44,679 nt of DNA from CAHJXF01 sp038254545. Lineage in GTDB: Bacteria > Pseudomonadota > Gammaproteobacteria > Burkholderiales > Burkholderiaceae_D. Position numbers and translations under genes: made by a program. The DNA is taken from positions 1-44,679 of the forward strand of contig JBBSGB010000029.1 of assembly GCA_038254545.1 (NCBI GenBank), written 5' to 3'. Of the stretch, positions 24,672 to 33,018 are shown one piece after another. A model generated the notes under the pieces. It worked only from the letters and a program-made list of their open reading frames with translations, searched no databases and was not told the origin of the DNA. Position 1 is the first letter of the stretch. Each line of letters opens with the position of its first letter.

Positions 24672-27047
24672 ATGCGCTTGTCGTTGCGATTCCTCGTTCC
24701 CCTGATCGCCGCTCTCGCGCTCCTCGCCTATTTCGTCGTCCCCCAGATCGATGCGTTGACCGTGCGCTGGTTCGTTCGCGATCTCGATTCGCGCGCGCAA
24801 CTGGCCGCGGCGCCGTTGTCCGATCAACTCGCCGAACTCGTTCCCGAGCGCGCCAACCAGAAGATCACGACGCTGCTCAACAGCGTCACGCAGAACGAGC
24901 GGCTCTACGCGATCGCGTTCTGCGACCGCACCAACCGCGTCGCCTATCGCAGCGCCAATCTGCCCACCGAAGTGGGTTGCATGGCGAGTCCCGACGAGAC
25001 GCGCGTGGGCAACAACGCCAGTGAGGTGCTCGGCTCGATCGTCAAGCTGCCCAAGGGATCGGTGCACGTTGCCCGGATCCCGGTCAAGACGCCCGAGGGC
25101 GACATCGGCCGGCTGGTGATGGTGTCGGACATGAGCTTCATCGAGAGCCGCAGCGAGGACACGCGCAAGTACACCATCCTGCTGTTCCTGATCCTGGGCG
25201 TCGTCACGTCGCTGATCACGGTGCTGGTCGCCCACCTGTCGTGGCGCGGGTGGATCGCCGGCGTGCGCGCGATGCTGCGAGGCGAAGGCGTGTTGCGTCC
25301 GTTCGAAGGCGTCGAGGGAAGCATGGCGGGCGTGAGCCCGATGCGGGTTGCCGAAGGTGCCGCCTATGACTCGGAACTTCGCCCCCTGATGGCCGACGTG
25401 CGCGGCATCCTGCGAGAACTCGACGAAGAGCGCCGGGTGCGTGACAGCGCCGGCGACGACGGCGGCGAATGGACCCCCGAACGCCTGCGACGCCTCTTGC
25501 ATGAACACCTTTCGGACGACGAGATCATCGTGGTCTCGAATCGCGAACCCTACATTCACGTCAAGACCGACCACGGCGTCGAGGTGCAGCGACCGGCGAG
25601 CGGCCTCGTCACCGCGGTCGAGCCCGTGATGCGCGCGTGCTCGGGGACCTGGATCGCACATGGCGGCGGTTCTGGCGACCGCGAAGCGACCGACGCAAAG
25701 TCGCATGTGGCAGTGCCTCCCGACGACCCTGCCTACACCCTGCGGCGCATCTGGCTGACCAAGGAAGAAGAAGACGGCTACTACTACGGCTTTGCCAACG
25801 AGGGGCTGTGGCCGCTCTGCCATATCGCCCATGTGCGACCGGTGTTTCGCAGCGCCGACTGGAAACAGTACGTCGCGGTCAATCGACGCTTTGCCGACGC
25901 GGTCGTCGAAGAAGCGCGCACCGAGAACCCGGTGGTTCTGGTACAGGACTATCACCTGGCGCTCTTGCCGCGACTGATTCGCGACCGTCTTCCGCTGGCG
26001 ACCATCATCACCTTCTGGCACATCCCCTGGCCCAACCCCGAGTCCTTCGGCATCTGCCCATGGCGTACCGAGATCCTCGAGGGCCTGCTCGGCAGCACCA
26101 TCCTCGGTTTTCACACGCGCTATCAGGCCAAGAACTTCATCGAGACCGCCGACCGCTTTCTCGAGACGCGCATCGAGCACGAGATCTCGGTGATCTCCTA
26201 TGGCGGCGTGCGCACGCAGGTTGAGAGCTATCCGATCTCGATCGACTGGCCCGACGCGCCGGCGTTCGAGAAATCGGTGGAGCAGTGCCGCCTGCATATT
26301 CGCGCCCAGCTCGGCTTGCCTGCGGGTCAATTGATCGGACTGGGCGTCGATCGCCTCGACTACACCAAGGGCATCCTCGAACGCTTTTCAGCGGTCGAGG
26401 TGATGCTCGAGCGCCATCCCGAAATGGTCGGACGATTCACGTTCGTGCAGATCGCGGCGCCCTCGCGCTCGGCGCTCGAGGAGTACCAGAATTTCGAGGC
26501 GCGGGTGCGCGCGGAAGCCTCGCGCATCAATCGACGCTTCTCGCGGCCGTCGATGGGGCCCGTGACGGGGCGCTCGAGCGTCGAAGCGCCTCCCGCGATT
26601 GCGCTCCTGATCGAGCATCACGACAAGCAGTCGGTGTTCGATCACTACCGCGCCTGCGACACGTGCGTGGTGACCAGCCTGCACGACGGCATGAACCTGG
26701 TCGCCAAGGAATTCGTCGCCGCGCGCGACGACGAGCAGGGCGTGTTGATCCTGTCCGCATTCGCGGGCGCCTCGCGTGAACTACGCGAAGCGCTGATCGT
26801 CAATCCGTACCACGTCGAGCACACCGCCGACATGCTGCATGCGGCGCTGGTGATGCCGCCCGCCGAGCAGCGCGAGCGCATGCGCGCATTGCGCGCGATC
26901 GTGAAGGACCACAACGTCTTCCGCTGGGCCGCGCGCATGCTGCTCGACGCATCGCGCGTGCGGCAGCGCGAGCGCATCCGCGGGCGCATCGCCGAACATC
27001 ACAGCGAAGCCGAAGACCGCGGCCGCTGGCGCAAGGCCGCGGCGTAG
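24672..27047 (+). CDS. otsA: trehalose-6-phosphate synthase with N-terminal membrane/periplasmic domain
   Basis: The C-terminal part (about residues 285-765 of 791) is a GT20 trehalose-phosphate synthase, which makes trehalose-6-phosphate from UDP-glucose and glucose-6-phosphate. Motifs are VVSNREPY, GTWIAHGGGSGD, VLVQDYHLALLP, TFWHIPWPNPESF, GVDRLDYTKGI and SLHDGMNLVAKEFVAA. The first 285 residues are extra. TM1 lies at about 5-24, a periplasmic segment of about 140 residues carries two Cys (C84, C103), TM2 lies at 168-189, and a HAMP-like amphipathic region (about 190-260) runs into the catalytic domain. This looks like a sensor-kinase input module fused to a biosynthetic enzyme. The ATG at 24672 was chosen because the hydrophobic segment follows at once. 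An upstream TTG would add 35 residues. otsB begins 12 bases downstream. Confidence 0.9.
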   Translation: MRLSLRFLVPLIAALALLAYFVVPQIDALTVRWFVRDLDSRAQLAAAPLSDQLAELVPERANQKITTLLNSVTQNERLYAIAFCDRTNRVAYRSANLPTEVGCMASPDETRVGNNASEVLGSIVKLPKGSVHVARIPVKTPEGDIGRLVMVSDMSFIESRSEDTRKYTILLFLILGVVTSLITVLVAHLSWRGWIAGVRAMLRGEGVLRPFEGVEGSMAGVSPMRVAEGAAYDSELRPLMADVRGILRELDEERRVRDSAGDDGGEWTPERLRRLLHEHLSDDEIIVVSNREPYIHVKTDHGVEVQRPASGLVTAVEPVMRACSGTWIAHGGGSGDREATDAKSHVAVPPDDPAYTLRRIWLTKEEEDGYYYGFANEGLWPLCHIAHVRPVFRSADWKQYVAVNRRFADAVVEEARTENPVVLVQDYHLALLPRLIRDRLPLATIITFWHIPWPNPESFGICPWRTEILEGLLGSTILGFHTRYQAKNFIETADRFLETRIEHEISVISYGGVRTQVESYPISIDWPDAPAFEKSVEQCRLHIRAQLGLPAGQLIGLGVDRLDYTKGILERFSAVEVMLERHPEMVGRFTFVQIAAPSRSALEEYQNFEARVRAEASRINRRFSRPSMGPVTGRSSVEAPPAIALLIEHHDKQSVFDHYRACDTCVVTSLHDGMNLVAKEFVAARDDEQGVLILSAFAGASRELREALIVNPYHVEHTADMLHAALVMPPAEQRERMRALRAIVKDHNVFRWAARMLLDASRVRQRERIRGRIAEHHSEAEDRGRWRKAAA

Positions 27048-27059
27048 CTCGCTGCGCAC

Positions 27060-27869
27060 GTGAATCACCTGTTCACGCCTGAAGGAAAAGCCGCGCTCGA
27101 GCGGCTGGCGCAGCAGCGGACACTCTACGGCTTCGATTTCGACGGAACACTCGCCCCCATCGTCGCGCGTCCGGACAACGCGTTCGCCCACGCGACGACC
27201 GAAAGAAAACTCTCCTTGCTCGGCGCGCTCGTGCCGATCGCGATCCTGACGGGTCGCAGCGTCGCCGATATGCGGCAACGGATCGAATTCACGCCGCTGC
27301 ACCTGATCGGCAACCATGGCGCCGAGGGTCTGCCGGCGCCGCTTCATCACTCGCTCGCCGATTCGCTGACCGCGAGCAGCGGCACGCCCGATCACGGCAG
27401 CATCGCGCGCGAATGGCTGCATCAATGGCCTGCCGCAATCGCCGCATACGGCGACGATCCGGGCATCTTCGTAGAGGACAAGACCTACTCGATCTCGATC
27501 CATTATCGCCTCGCGGCCGATCGCGAGGCGGCCGAGCGAGCGGTTGCCGCGGCGGTCGCAAAGCTCGTGCCGACGCCGCGCCTGATCGGCGGCAAGTGCG
27601 TGTTCAATCTCCTGCCCGAGGGCGCGCCCGACAAGGGCAATGCCCTCGCCAGCCTGGTCCGCTTCGAACATTGCGATGCCGCCTTCTATATCGGAGACGA
27701 CGAGACCGACGAGGCGGTCTTCCACGGCGCGCCGGCGCATTGGGTCACGGTCCACGTCGGCGTGTCGGAAGACAGTGCGGCAGGTTTCTTCATCGAGCAT
27801 CAAGGCGATATCGATCGGTGCCTGGATCTCTTGATCGCGAATGCGGAAGCGGCCTTGACCAATCGCTGA
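27060..27869 (+). CDS. otsB: trehalose-6-phosphate phosphatase
   Basis: A 269-residue HAD phosphatase that dephosphorylates trehalose-6-phosphate. The nucleophile box is FDFDGTLAP (D26, D28), with TGRS (motif II), NHGAEG, SIHYRLA and the late acidic IGDDETDEAVF block. The start is a GTG at 27060, 12 bases after otsA. No ATG or better start lies near enough to keep motif I intact. It forms the usual two-gene trehalose operon with otsA. The enzyme is cytosolic while its partner is predicted to be membrane-tethered. Confidence 0.95.
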   Translation: MNHLFTPEGKAALERLAQQRTLYGFDFDGTLAPIVARPDNAFAHATTERKLSLLGALVPIAILTGRSVADMRQRIEFTPLHLIGNHGAEGLPAPLHHSLADSLTASSGTPDHGSIAREWLHQWPAAIAAYGDDPGIFVEDKTYSISIHYRLAADREAAERAVAAAVAKLVPTPRLIGGKCVFNLLPEGAPDKGNALASLVRFEHCDAAFYIGDDETDEAVFHGAPAHWVTVHVGVSEDSAAGFFIEHQGDIDRCLDLLIANAEAALTNR

Positions 27870-27916
27870 GTTCACTCGCCGAGGTCGCGACGAAAAATCG
27901 AGCAAGCTTCTCCGCT

Positions 27917-27944
27917 TTGCCTCGCTTGCAAATGCGACTACACT
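27917..27944 (+). promoter_or_regulatory. putative sigma70 promoter of the mgtA leader
   Basis: TTGCCT at 27917-27922 and TACACT at 27939-27944 are separated by 16 bases, which predicts transcription starting near 27951. This would give a 5' leader of about 277 bases before the mgtA GTG. It sits 48 bases after the otsB stop. I did not find a PhoP-type direct repeat nearby. Confidence 0.5.
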
Positions 27945-27950
27945 CGCGCC

Positions 27951-28227
27951 GTTTTCAATTTCCGGAGTTCCGCGTGGACGCTGATTCGAGTTCTTCCGGT
28001 CGATCGACGATCGACTCACCCCTCGGCATCTAGCGACGCGGCTTTATCGGTCGCAGCCGCCGAGTTCCAAGGCGGGCGGCACCCTCTCCTCTGTGCGCTG
28101 GTCATTTTCGAATGACTCCAATGACGCACGCGATCGGATTCGCATCGCTGTAATTCGCGCCGCACGTTGACGTGCGGAGAAAGCGGCGTATCGCGCGTGA
28201 GCGCGACACGTGGCAAGGAGTTGCTTC
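27951..28227 (+). promoter_or_regulatory. structured mgtA 5' leader RNA (candidate cis-regulator)
   Basis: This gene-poor stretch contains several compact hairpins. They are GCCGCC/GGCGGC (28056-28080), GTCATT-TTCG-AATGAC (28101-28116, a UUCG-type loop), CCGCACG-TTGA-CGTGCGG (28160-28177) and TCGCGC-GTGA-GCGCGA (28191-28206, a GNRA-type loop). The last ends 8 bases before the AAGGAG ribosome-binding site. Together with a short open frame at 27974-28033, the layout resembles the leader logic of enterobacterial mgtA: a leader peptide plus alternative RNA structures. I see no similarity in sequence to the known M-box or to the enterobacterial leader. A regulatory role is inferred from structure and position only. 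Confidence 0.5.
27974..28033 (+). CDS. candidate 19-residue leader peptide upstream of mgtA
   Basis: A GTG at 27974 follows GGAG (27963-27966) at 7 bases and opens a 19-codon frame ending at TAG 28031-28033. The peptide begins with Asp at positions 2 and 4, then a Ser run, and has a late Ile-Asp-Ser-Pro segment. Acidic N-termini and Asp/Pro-containing nascent chains destabilise ribosomes at low Mg2+, which is how the enterobacterial MgtL peptide works. The position, about 23 bases after the predicted transcription start, is suitable. It may equally be a chance frame. Confidence 0.35.
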   Translation: MDADSSSSGRSTIDSPLGI

Positions 28228-31017
28228 GTGAATCTCGACCTGATGAAGGATCAGTTCTCGCGACTGATCGGTACGCGCCGCATGCTGCGGCATTTCCGGC
28301 GCATCGCGATCCTCGACGTGCTGCGTCGAAGCGCGGTCAGCAAGGAGGCTCCACGCGCGCTCGCGGCGGCGCTGCTCGACGCCTCACGCGAGCCGGCGGA
28401 ACGGCTGATTGCAAAGCTCGGCAGCCACGCTGATGGACTGACGACCAGCGAGTCCGATGCGATCCGCGAGGACGTCGGCGCGAACACCATCGAGCACGAA
28501 CAGGCGATGCCGTGGTGGCTGCATCTGTGGCACTGCTATGCGAATCCCTTCAACCTGCTGCTCACGCTGCTCGCCTTCGTCTCGTATCTCACCGAAGACG
28601 CGAAGGCGACGATCGTGATCGGCAGCATGGTGGCGCTGTCGACCCTGCTGCGCTTCGTCCAGGAGTCGCGCTCGAATCGCGCGGCCGATCGCCTGAAGGA
28701 GATGGTCAGCACCACCGCGACCGTGATGCGTCGCGACGTGTCGCAACTCGCCGCACCCGAAGCGCCGCGCTATTTCGGCATCGAGCTTCCGGTGCATCCC
28801 GCGCGGCCGGTCGAAGTGCCGATTCGCGACCTCGTGCCTGGCGATGTGGTGCTGCTCGCCGCAGGCGACATGATCCCCGCCGACCTGCGCGTGTTGTCGG
28901 CGAAGGACCTGTTCGTATCGCAGGCCGCCTTGACCGGCGAGTCGCTGCCGGTCGAGAAATTTTCTGTTTCGCGCGAGTTGTCCAAAGGGTCGGCGACCTC
29001 GAGCCCGCTCGAGCTCGACAACATCTGCTTCATGGGGACCAACGTCGTCAGCGGCTCGGCGAGCGCGATCGTGGTCACGACCGGCAACCGCACCTACTTC
29101 GGCACGCTGGCCGAGCGCGTGACCGCAGTCGATGCGCGGCCCACGGCGTTCCAGGCCGGCGTCAACAAGGTGAGCTGGCTATTGATCCGCTTCATGCTGG
29201 TGATGACGCCGATCGTCTTCCTGCTCAACGGCTTCACCAAGGGCGACTGGCTCGAAGCCTTCCTCTTCGCGATCTCGGTCGCGGTCGGCCTCACGCCCGA
29301 GATGCTGCCGATGATCGTGACGGCGACGCTGGCCAAGGGCGCGGTGCAGCTCTCGAAGAAGAAGGTGATCGTCAAGCGGCTCGATGCGATCCAGAACTTC
29401 GGCGCCATGGACGTGCTGTGCACCGACAAGACCGGTACGTTGACGCAGGACAGGATTTTCCTCGAGCGCTGCATCGACGCGAGCGGCGAAGCGTCCAAGA
29501 GCGTGCTCGAGTACGCCTATCTGAACAGCTACTACCAGACGGGTCTGAAGAACCTGCTCGACCGCGTGGTGCTCGAGCACGCCGAGATGCATCGCGAGCT
29601 CGGCCTGGTGACGAATTATCGCAAGGTCGACGAGATCCCCTTCGACTTCGAGCGGCGCCGCATGTCGGTGGTGGTGTCCGAGCGCGAAGACCATCACGAG
29701 CTGATCTGCAAGGGCGCGGTCGAAGAGATCGTCGCGGTGTGCGCGACGATGCAGCATGGAGACGAGATCGTCGCGCTCACGCAAGAGCGCCTCGCGCAGA
29801 TTCGCGAAGTGACCGGCGCCATGAATGCGGAAGGTCTGCGCGTGGTCGCGGTGGCGACGCGCAACTACCCACCGGGCAAAGAGCAATACGCGATCGCCGA
29901 TGAAGCGGCGCTGACCTTGGTCGGCTACATCGCCTTTCTCGATCCGCCCAAGGAATCGACCGCGCCCGCCCTCGCCGCGCTGCGCGAGCACGGGGTCACG
30001 GTCAAGGTGCTGACCGGCGACAACGACCTCGTGACGATCAAGATCTGCAAGGAGGTCGGGTTGATCTTGCCGGTAGACGGAAGCGGCATCCTGCTCGGCT
30101 CGCAGATCGAAGCGATGAGCGATACCGAGCTATCGGTCGAGGCCGAGCGCTGCACGGTGTTCGCCAGGCTGAGCCCGACGCACAAGGAACGCATCGTGCG
30201 CGTGCTGCACGATCGCGGTCACGTGGTCGGCTTCATGGGCGACGGCATCAACGATGCGCCGGCATTGCGTGCCGCCGACATCGGCATCTCGGTCGATAGC
30301 GCGGTCGATATCGCGAAGGAAGCCGCGGACCTGATCCTGCTAGAGAAAAGCTTGATGGTTCTCGAAGAAGGCGTGCTCGAAGGCCGCAGGACCTTCGCGA
30401 ACATGCTCAAGTACATCAAGATGACCGCGTCGTCGAACTTCGGCAACGTGTTCTCGGTGTTGATCGCCGCGGTCTTCCTACCCTTCCTGCCGATGCTGCC
30501 GCTGCAGTTGCTGGTGCAGAACCTGCTTTACGACATCTCGCAGATCGCCGTGCCGTTCGATCATGTCGATCCCGAGTTTCTCGCGAAGCCGCAGAGCTGG
30601 CGGCCCGACGACCTCGGCCGATTCATGTTCTGGTTCGGGCCGATCAGTTCGATCTTCGACGTGTGCACGTTCGCGCTGTTGTGGTTCGTGTTCGGCGCCA
30701 ACTCGCCCGCGCGTCAATCGTTATTCCAGTCGGGTTGGTTCGTCGAGGGGCTGGTTTCGCAGACGCTGATCGTCCACCTGATTCGCACGCGCAAGATTCC
30801 GTTCGTGCAAAGCCGTGCGGCGTGGCCGCTGATCGTCACGACACTGTTGATCGTTGCGGTCGCAATCGTCCTGCCGCAGTCGCCGATCGCGAGCTACTTC
30901 AAGTTCGAAGCCTTGCCGACGGCGTACTTCCCGTGGCTGGGGGTGGTGCTGATCGCGTACGTGGCGCTTGCGCAGACCGTAAAAAGTATTTACGCGCGGC
31001 GCTTCGGCTGGCAATGA
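28228..31017 (+). CDS. mgtA: magnesium-translocating P-type ATPase
   Basis: A 929-residue P3B-type ATPase importing Mg2+ across the inner membrane. It shows LTGESLPVEKF in the actuator domain (about 237), the phosphorylation site DKTGTLTQD (D400), ICKGAVEEI in the nucleotide domain, VLTGDND, MGDGINDAPALRAADIGISV and the C-terminal MTASSNFGNVFSVLIAA and LQLLVQNLLYDISQIAVPFD helices typical of MgtA/MgtB. The GTG at 28228 was preferred because AAGGAG lies 7 bases upstream. A GTG at 28210 is in frame but would overlap that site. The gene is preceded by a long structured leader. It ends 22 bases from a convergent gene. Confidence 0.95.
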   Translation: MNLDLMKDQFSRLIGTRRMLRHFRRIAILDVLRRSAVSKEAPRALAAALLDASREPAERLIAKLGSHADGLTTSESDAIREDVGANTIEHEQAMPWWLHLWHCYANPFNLLLTLLAFVSYLTEDAKATIVIGSMVALSTLLRFVQESRSNRAADRLKEMVSTTATVMRRDVSQLAAPEAPRYFGIELPVHPARPVEVPIRDLVPGDVVLLAAGDMIPADLRVLSAKDLFVSQAALTGESLPVEKFSVSRELSKGSATSSPLELDNICFMGTNVVSGSASAIVVTTGNRTYFGTLAERVTAVDARPTAFQAGVNKVSWLLIRFMLVMTPIVFLLNGFTKGDWLEAFLFAISVAVGLTPEMLPMIVTATLAKGAVQLSKKKVIVKRLDAIQNFGAMDVLCTDKTGTLTQDRIFLERCIDASGEASKSVLEYAYLNSYYQTGLKNLLDRVVLEHAEMHRELGLVTNYRKVDEIPFDFERRRMSVVVSEREDHHELICKGAVEEIVAVCATMQHGDEIVALTQERLAQIREVTGAMNAEGLRVVAVATRNYPPGKEQYAIADEAALTLVGYIAFLDPPKESTAPALAALREHGVTVKVLTGDNDLVTIKICKEVGLILPVDGSGILLGSQIEAMSDTELSVEAERCTVFARLSPTHKERIVRVLHDRGHVVGFMGDGINDAPALRAADIGISVDSAVDIAKEAADLILLEKSLMVLEEGVLEGRRTFANMLKYIKMTASSNFGNVFSVLIAAVFLPFLPMLPLQLLVQNLLYDISQIAVPFDHVDPEFLAKPQSWRPDDLGRFMFWFGPISSIFDVCTFALLWFVFGANSPARQSLFQSGWFVEGLVSQTLIVHLIRTRKIPFVQSRAAWPLIVTTLLIVAVAIVLPQSPIASYFKFEALPTAYFPWLGVVLIAYVALAQTVKSIYARRFGWQ

Positions 31018-31039
31018 AGCGCGCGAACGACGCACGAGC

Positions 31040-31876
31040 TCACCAGACGCGGTCGATCACCATGGTGAGGCCACCGAACACTTGCCAGGTCGGCGTGGCG
31101 CGATTCAATGCGTGGGCCACGCCGAAGTCGACGACGGTGCTGCGCTGGATCGCGTAGGTGAATGCGGCCAGCGCCTGCGCGGTTGCACTCGCGCCACGGC
31201 GATGCGTGCCCGAGAGCTCGCCGACGATGCCCCAGCGATCGTCGAGGCGTCTCGACAAGGAGCTTGCGCCCAGCGTCTGCCAGTGACCCTCGCCGGCGTC
31301 GCGATCGATCGCGCCGATACGCGTGTTCAGCAGGTTGATGTCGGTGTGCCAGTCGCCGAAGTCGGCGCTGTAGATGGCATTGATCGCGTAGTCCGGTTTG
31401 CCGCTGCCGACGCCCAATCCGCGTCGCGCAGTCGGTACCGTCACGCCCGCCTCGAGGCCGAAGGCCGAATCACTGTCGATCGCGAAGCGGCGCTTGACAA
31501 TGAAGCTCGTGTCGCCGAAGCCGGTGTCGCGCGTGTCATCGTTCGCTGTCTGTCGGACCAGCGCTTCGCCGTCGACGCGAACGCCCCAGCTCTCGGAGAA
31601 CGCGAGCTTCAACGAATAGGGAAGACTCACGCGCCGTATCGGGTCCGCGTCCGGGTGTCGATCACGCGCGTAGAGCCCACCGAACTCGGCTTCGAACCAG
31701 CCGGGTGCCGACAGCGATGCGGTGGTCGATACCGTGGGGCGATTGGGAACGGCTTCGGGTTTGGCGTCGTCGCTCTCGACGCCTTGTGCCTGCGACGCGA
31801 TTGCGATGCCGAATACCGCAGCGAAGAATCGACTGGTGACGCGCGGCAAGCGCCGATGGGGGCGACGAACCATCAT
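31040..31876 (-). CDS. outer-membrane beta-barrel protein (phenol-degradation MetA-like/transporter family)
   Basis: A 278-residue exported protein with a basic N-region, a hydrophobic FFAAVFGIAIA segment and likely cleavage near ASQAQG. The rest shows the alternating pattern of antiparallel beta-strands: GDTSFIVKRRFAID, FGLEAGVTVPTARRG, YAINAIYSADF and a terminal strand ending VIDRVW, with an aromatic last residue as in outer-membrane proteins. The blocks resemble the family annotated MetA-pathway of phenol degradation, whose function is not firmly known. The start at 31876 (MMVRRP) is favoured by the signal peptide. 31894 is an alternative. It lies 45 bases downstream of the YqjK-like gene and may share its transcript. 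Confidence 0.65.
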   Translation of the reverse strand: MMVRRPHRRLPRVTSRFFAAVFGIAIASQAQGVESDDAKPEAVPNRPTVSTTASLSAPGWFEAEFGGLYARDRHPDADPIRRVSLPYSLKLAFSESWGVRVDGEALVRQTANDDTRDTGFGDTSFIVKRRFAIDSDSAFGLEAGVTVPTARRGLGVGSGKPDYAINAIYSADFGDWHTDINLLNTRIGAIDRDAGEGHWQTLGASSLSRRLDDRWGIVGELSGTHRRGASATAQALAAFTYAIQRSTVVDFGVAHALNRATPTWQVFGGLTMVIDRVW

Positions 31877-31920
31877 CGCACCGCGGGTGGGCATGCGGGA
31901 AACTGGATCAGCGATTGCGT

Positions 31921-32322
31921 CTAGCGGTTCGCGCGACGACGTTTCGCGGCGGCTAGGCGCGCCGAGACGCTCATGCCGCTTGCGCCGCGGTTTTCGGGTC
32001 GGTTCTGCCAGAGTTCCCACAGCTTGTAGCCGAGCGCGGCGCCGCCCCCCAGCTTGGCCACCGTGGTGATGATCGGCAGCTTGAAGCGCGCTGCGACCAG
32101 GGACGCGGCCGAGGCGACGAAGGGATAGCGCTTGGCAAGCTCGATAGCGCGCGACCACCAGCTCCGCGATCGATCGCCGGGCAATGCATTGCGCACGATC
32201 GCGTTCAGGGTCGCCGCACGCCGCACTTCGGAGAGATGATGCGCGAGCTCCACGCGCTCGACTGCGGCGCGCATCAACAGCATCTGCTTGCGCAATTGCA
32301 AGGGAACGTGCGAATGCGCCAT
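31921..32322 (-). CDS. YqjK-like small membrane-associated protein
   Basis: A 133-residue protein that starts with amphipathic LRKQMLLMRAAVERVELAHHLSEV. It has one weakly hydrophobic segment (AASLVAARF...KLGGGAALGYKLWELW, about residues 73-105) and a very basic C-terminus (RLAAAKRRRANR). In many proteobacteria a YqjK-type protein follows YqjE and a DUF883 protein, which is exactly the order here. I rely on context as much as sequence. The ATG overlaps the preceding stop by one base (TGATG). Function is unknown, probably envelope or ribosome association under stress. Confidence 0.6.
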   Translation of the reverse strand: MAHSHVPLQLRKQMLLMRAAVERVELAHHLSEVRRAATLNAIVRNALPGDRSRSWWSRAIELAKRYPFVASAASLVAARFKLPIITTVAKLGGGAALGYKLWELWQNRPENRGASGMSVSARLAAAKRRRANR

Positions 32323-32930
32323 CAGCGGACTCCTTGCGAGCGAGGTGCAGTGCGCGATCCCATGCTCGACTCCGCGCTCGGCACCACGTCCGCCGGTTCC
32401 ACGTGCGCGAATGCGTCTTCCTGAAAATGCGCATGGCGGTCCGCCGCATCGTCAGCGGCCTGGTGCGCGCGCGCCATGTGCGACCAGGTTTCCTTGTCCT
32501 TCTCCAACTCAGCCAAGGTTGCGCCGAAGATCGGTGGCCGAAGTTGGAAAATCGAACGCAGCCGCATCGCCAGCACGGCCGCGATGACGAGGTAGACGAG
32601 CGTGATGACAATCATCGTGACCACCCGATACTCGGGCGGCACGGCTGCAACGATCGTGAAGGTCCCCACAATCAGCGCCAGCAGCACGAGCACAAGAGCC
32701 ACCAACCCAAGCAGCGCAGCGCCCAGCAGCCGCTGAATCTCTTCTTCCAGCTCGACCCCTGCGAGCGCCAGGCGCGTATGCGCGAGGCCGGCAGCGGTCG
32801 AGATCAGTTGTCGCAGAGAAGGGATCAGCTTGGGAGGCAACTCATCTTCGACGAGCGGCGCATTGGCGCCGCGACGACTCGGTCGCGGCGCGGAGCGCGA
32901 ACGTCGGGAGCGGCCGGCGCCGAAGATCAT
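32322..32930 (-). CDS. YqjE/phage-holin-superfamily membrane protein
   Basis: A 202-residue protein with two adjacent transmembrane segments (LLGAALLGLVALVLVLLALIV about 68-90, and VVTMIVITLVYLVIAAVLAM about 102-123). They are preceded by an amphipathic helix (LRQLISTAAGLAHTRLALAGVELEEEI), the usual plan of the YqjE/holin-like family. The C-terminal 70 residues are hydrophilic, acidic and His-rich. The name holin here reflects database naming only. There are no phage genes nearby. It is coupled to the YqjK-like gene downstream and follows the DUF883 gene by 88 bases. Confidence 0.75.
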   Translation of the reverse strand: MIFGAGRSRRSRSAPRPSRRGANAPLVEDELPPKLIPSLRQLISTAAGLAHTRLALAGVELEEEIQRLLGAALLGLVALVLVLLALIVGTFTIVAAVPPEYRVVTMIVITLVYLVIAAVLAMRLRSIFQLRPPIFGATLAELEKDKETWSHMARAHQAADDAADRHAHFQEDAFAHVEPADVVPSAESSMGSRTAPRSQGVR

Positions 32931-33018
32931 GAGCGATATCCCAAGTCAGGCTTGCGGACGGTGTGATGAAATCCCGCCAGCCGCAACGAGATCTCACCCC
33001 AGCCAGGCTTCACGTCGA

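Noticed and set aside
24357..26330. 657-codon minus-strand open frame over hemL and otsA
   Set aside because: It overlaps two well-supported plus-strand genes, and its composition (Arg/His/Asp-rich without conserved motifs) is typical of a GC-rich shadow.
27951..28227. known M-box (ykoK) Mg2+ riboswitch
   Set aside because: None of the conserved M-box sequence blocks are recognisable. The hairpins found are of a different arrangement, so I report an unclassified leader instead.
32322..32930. prophage signal from a holin-family protein
   Set aside because: The YqjE/holin-like protein sits in a standard DUF883-YqjE-YqjK set, and there are no other phage genes, integrase or attachment repeats nearby.
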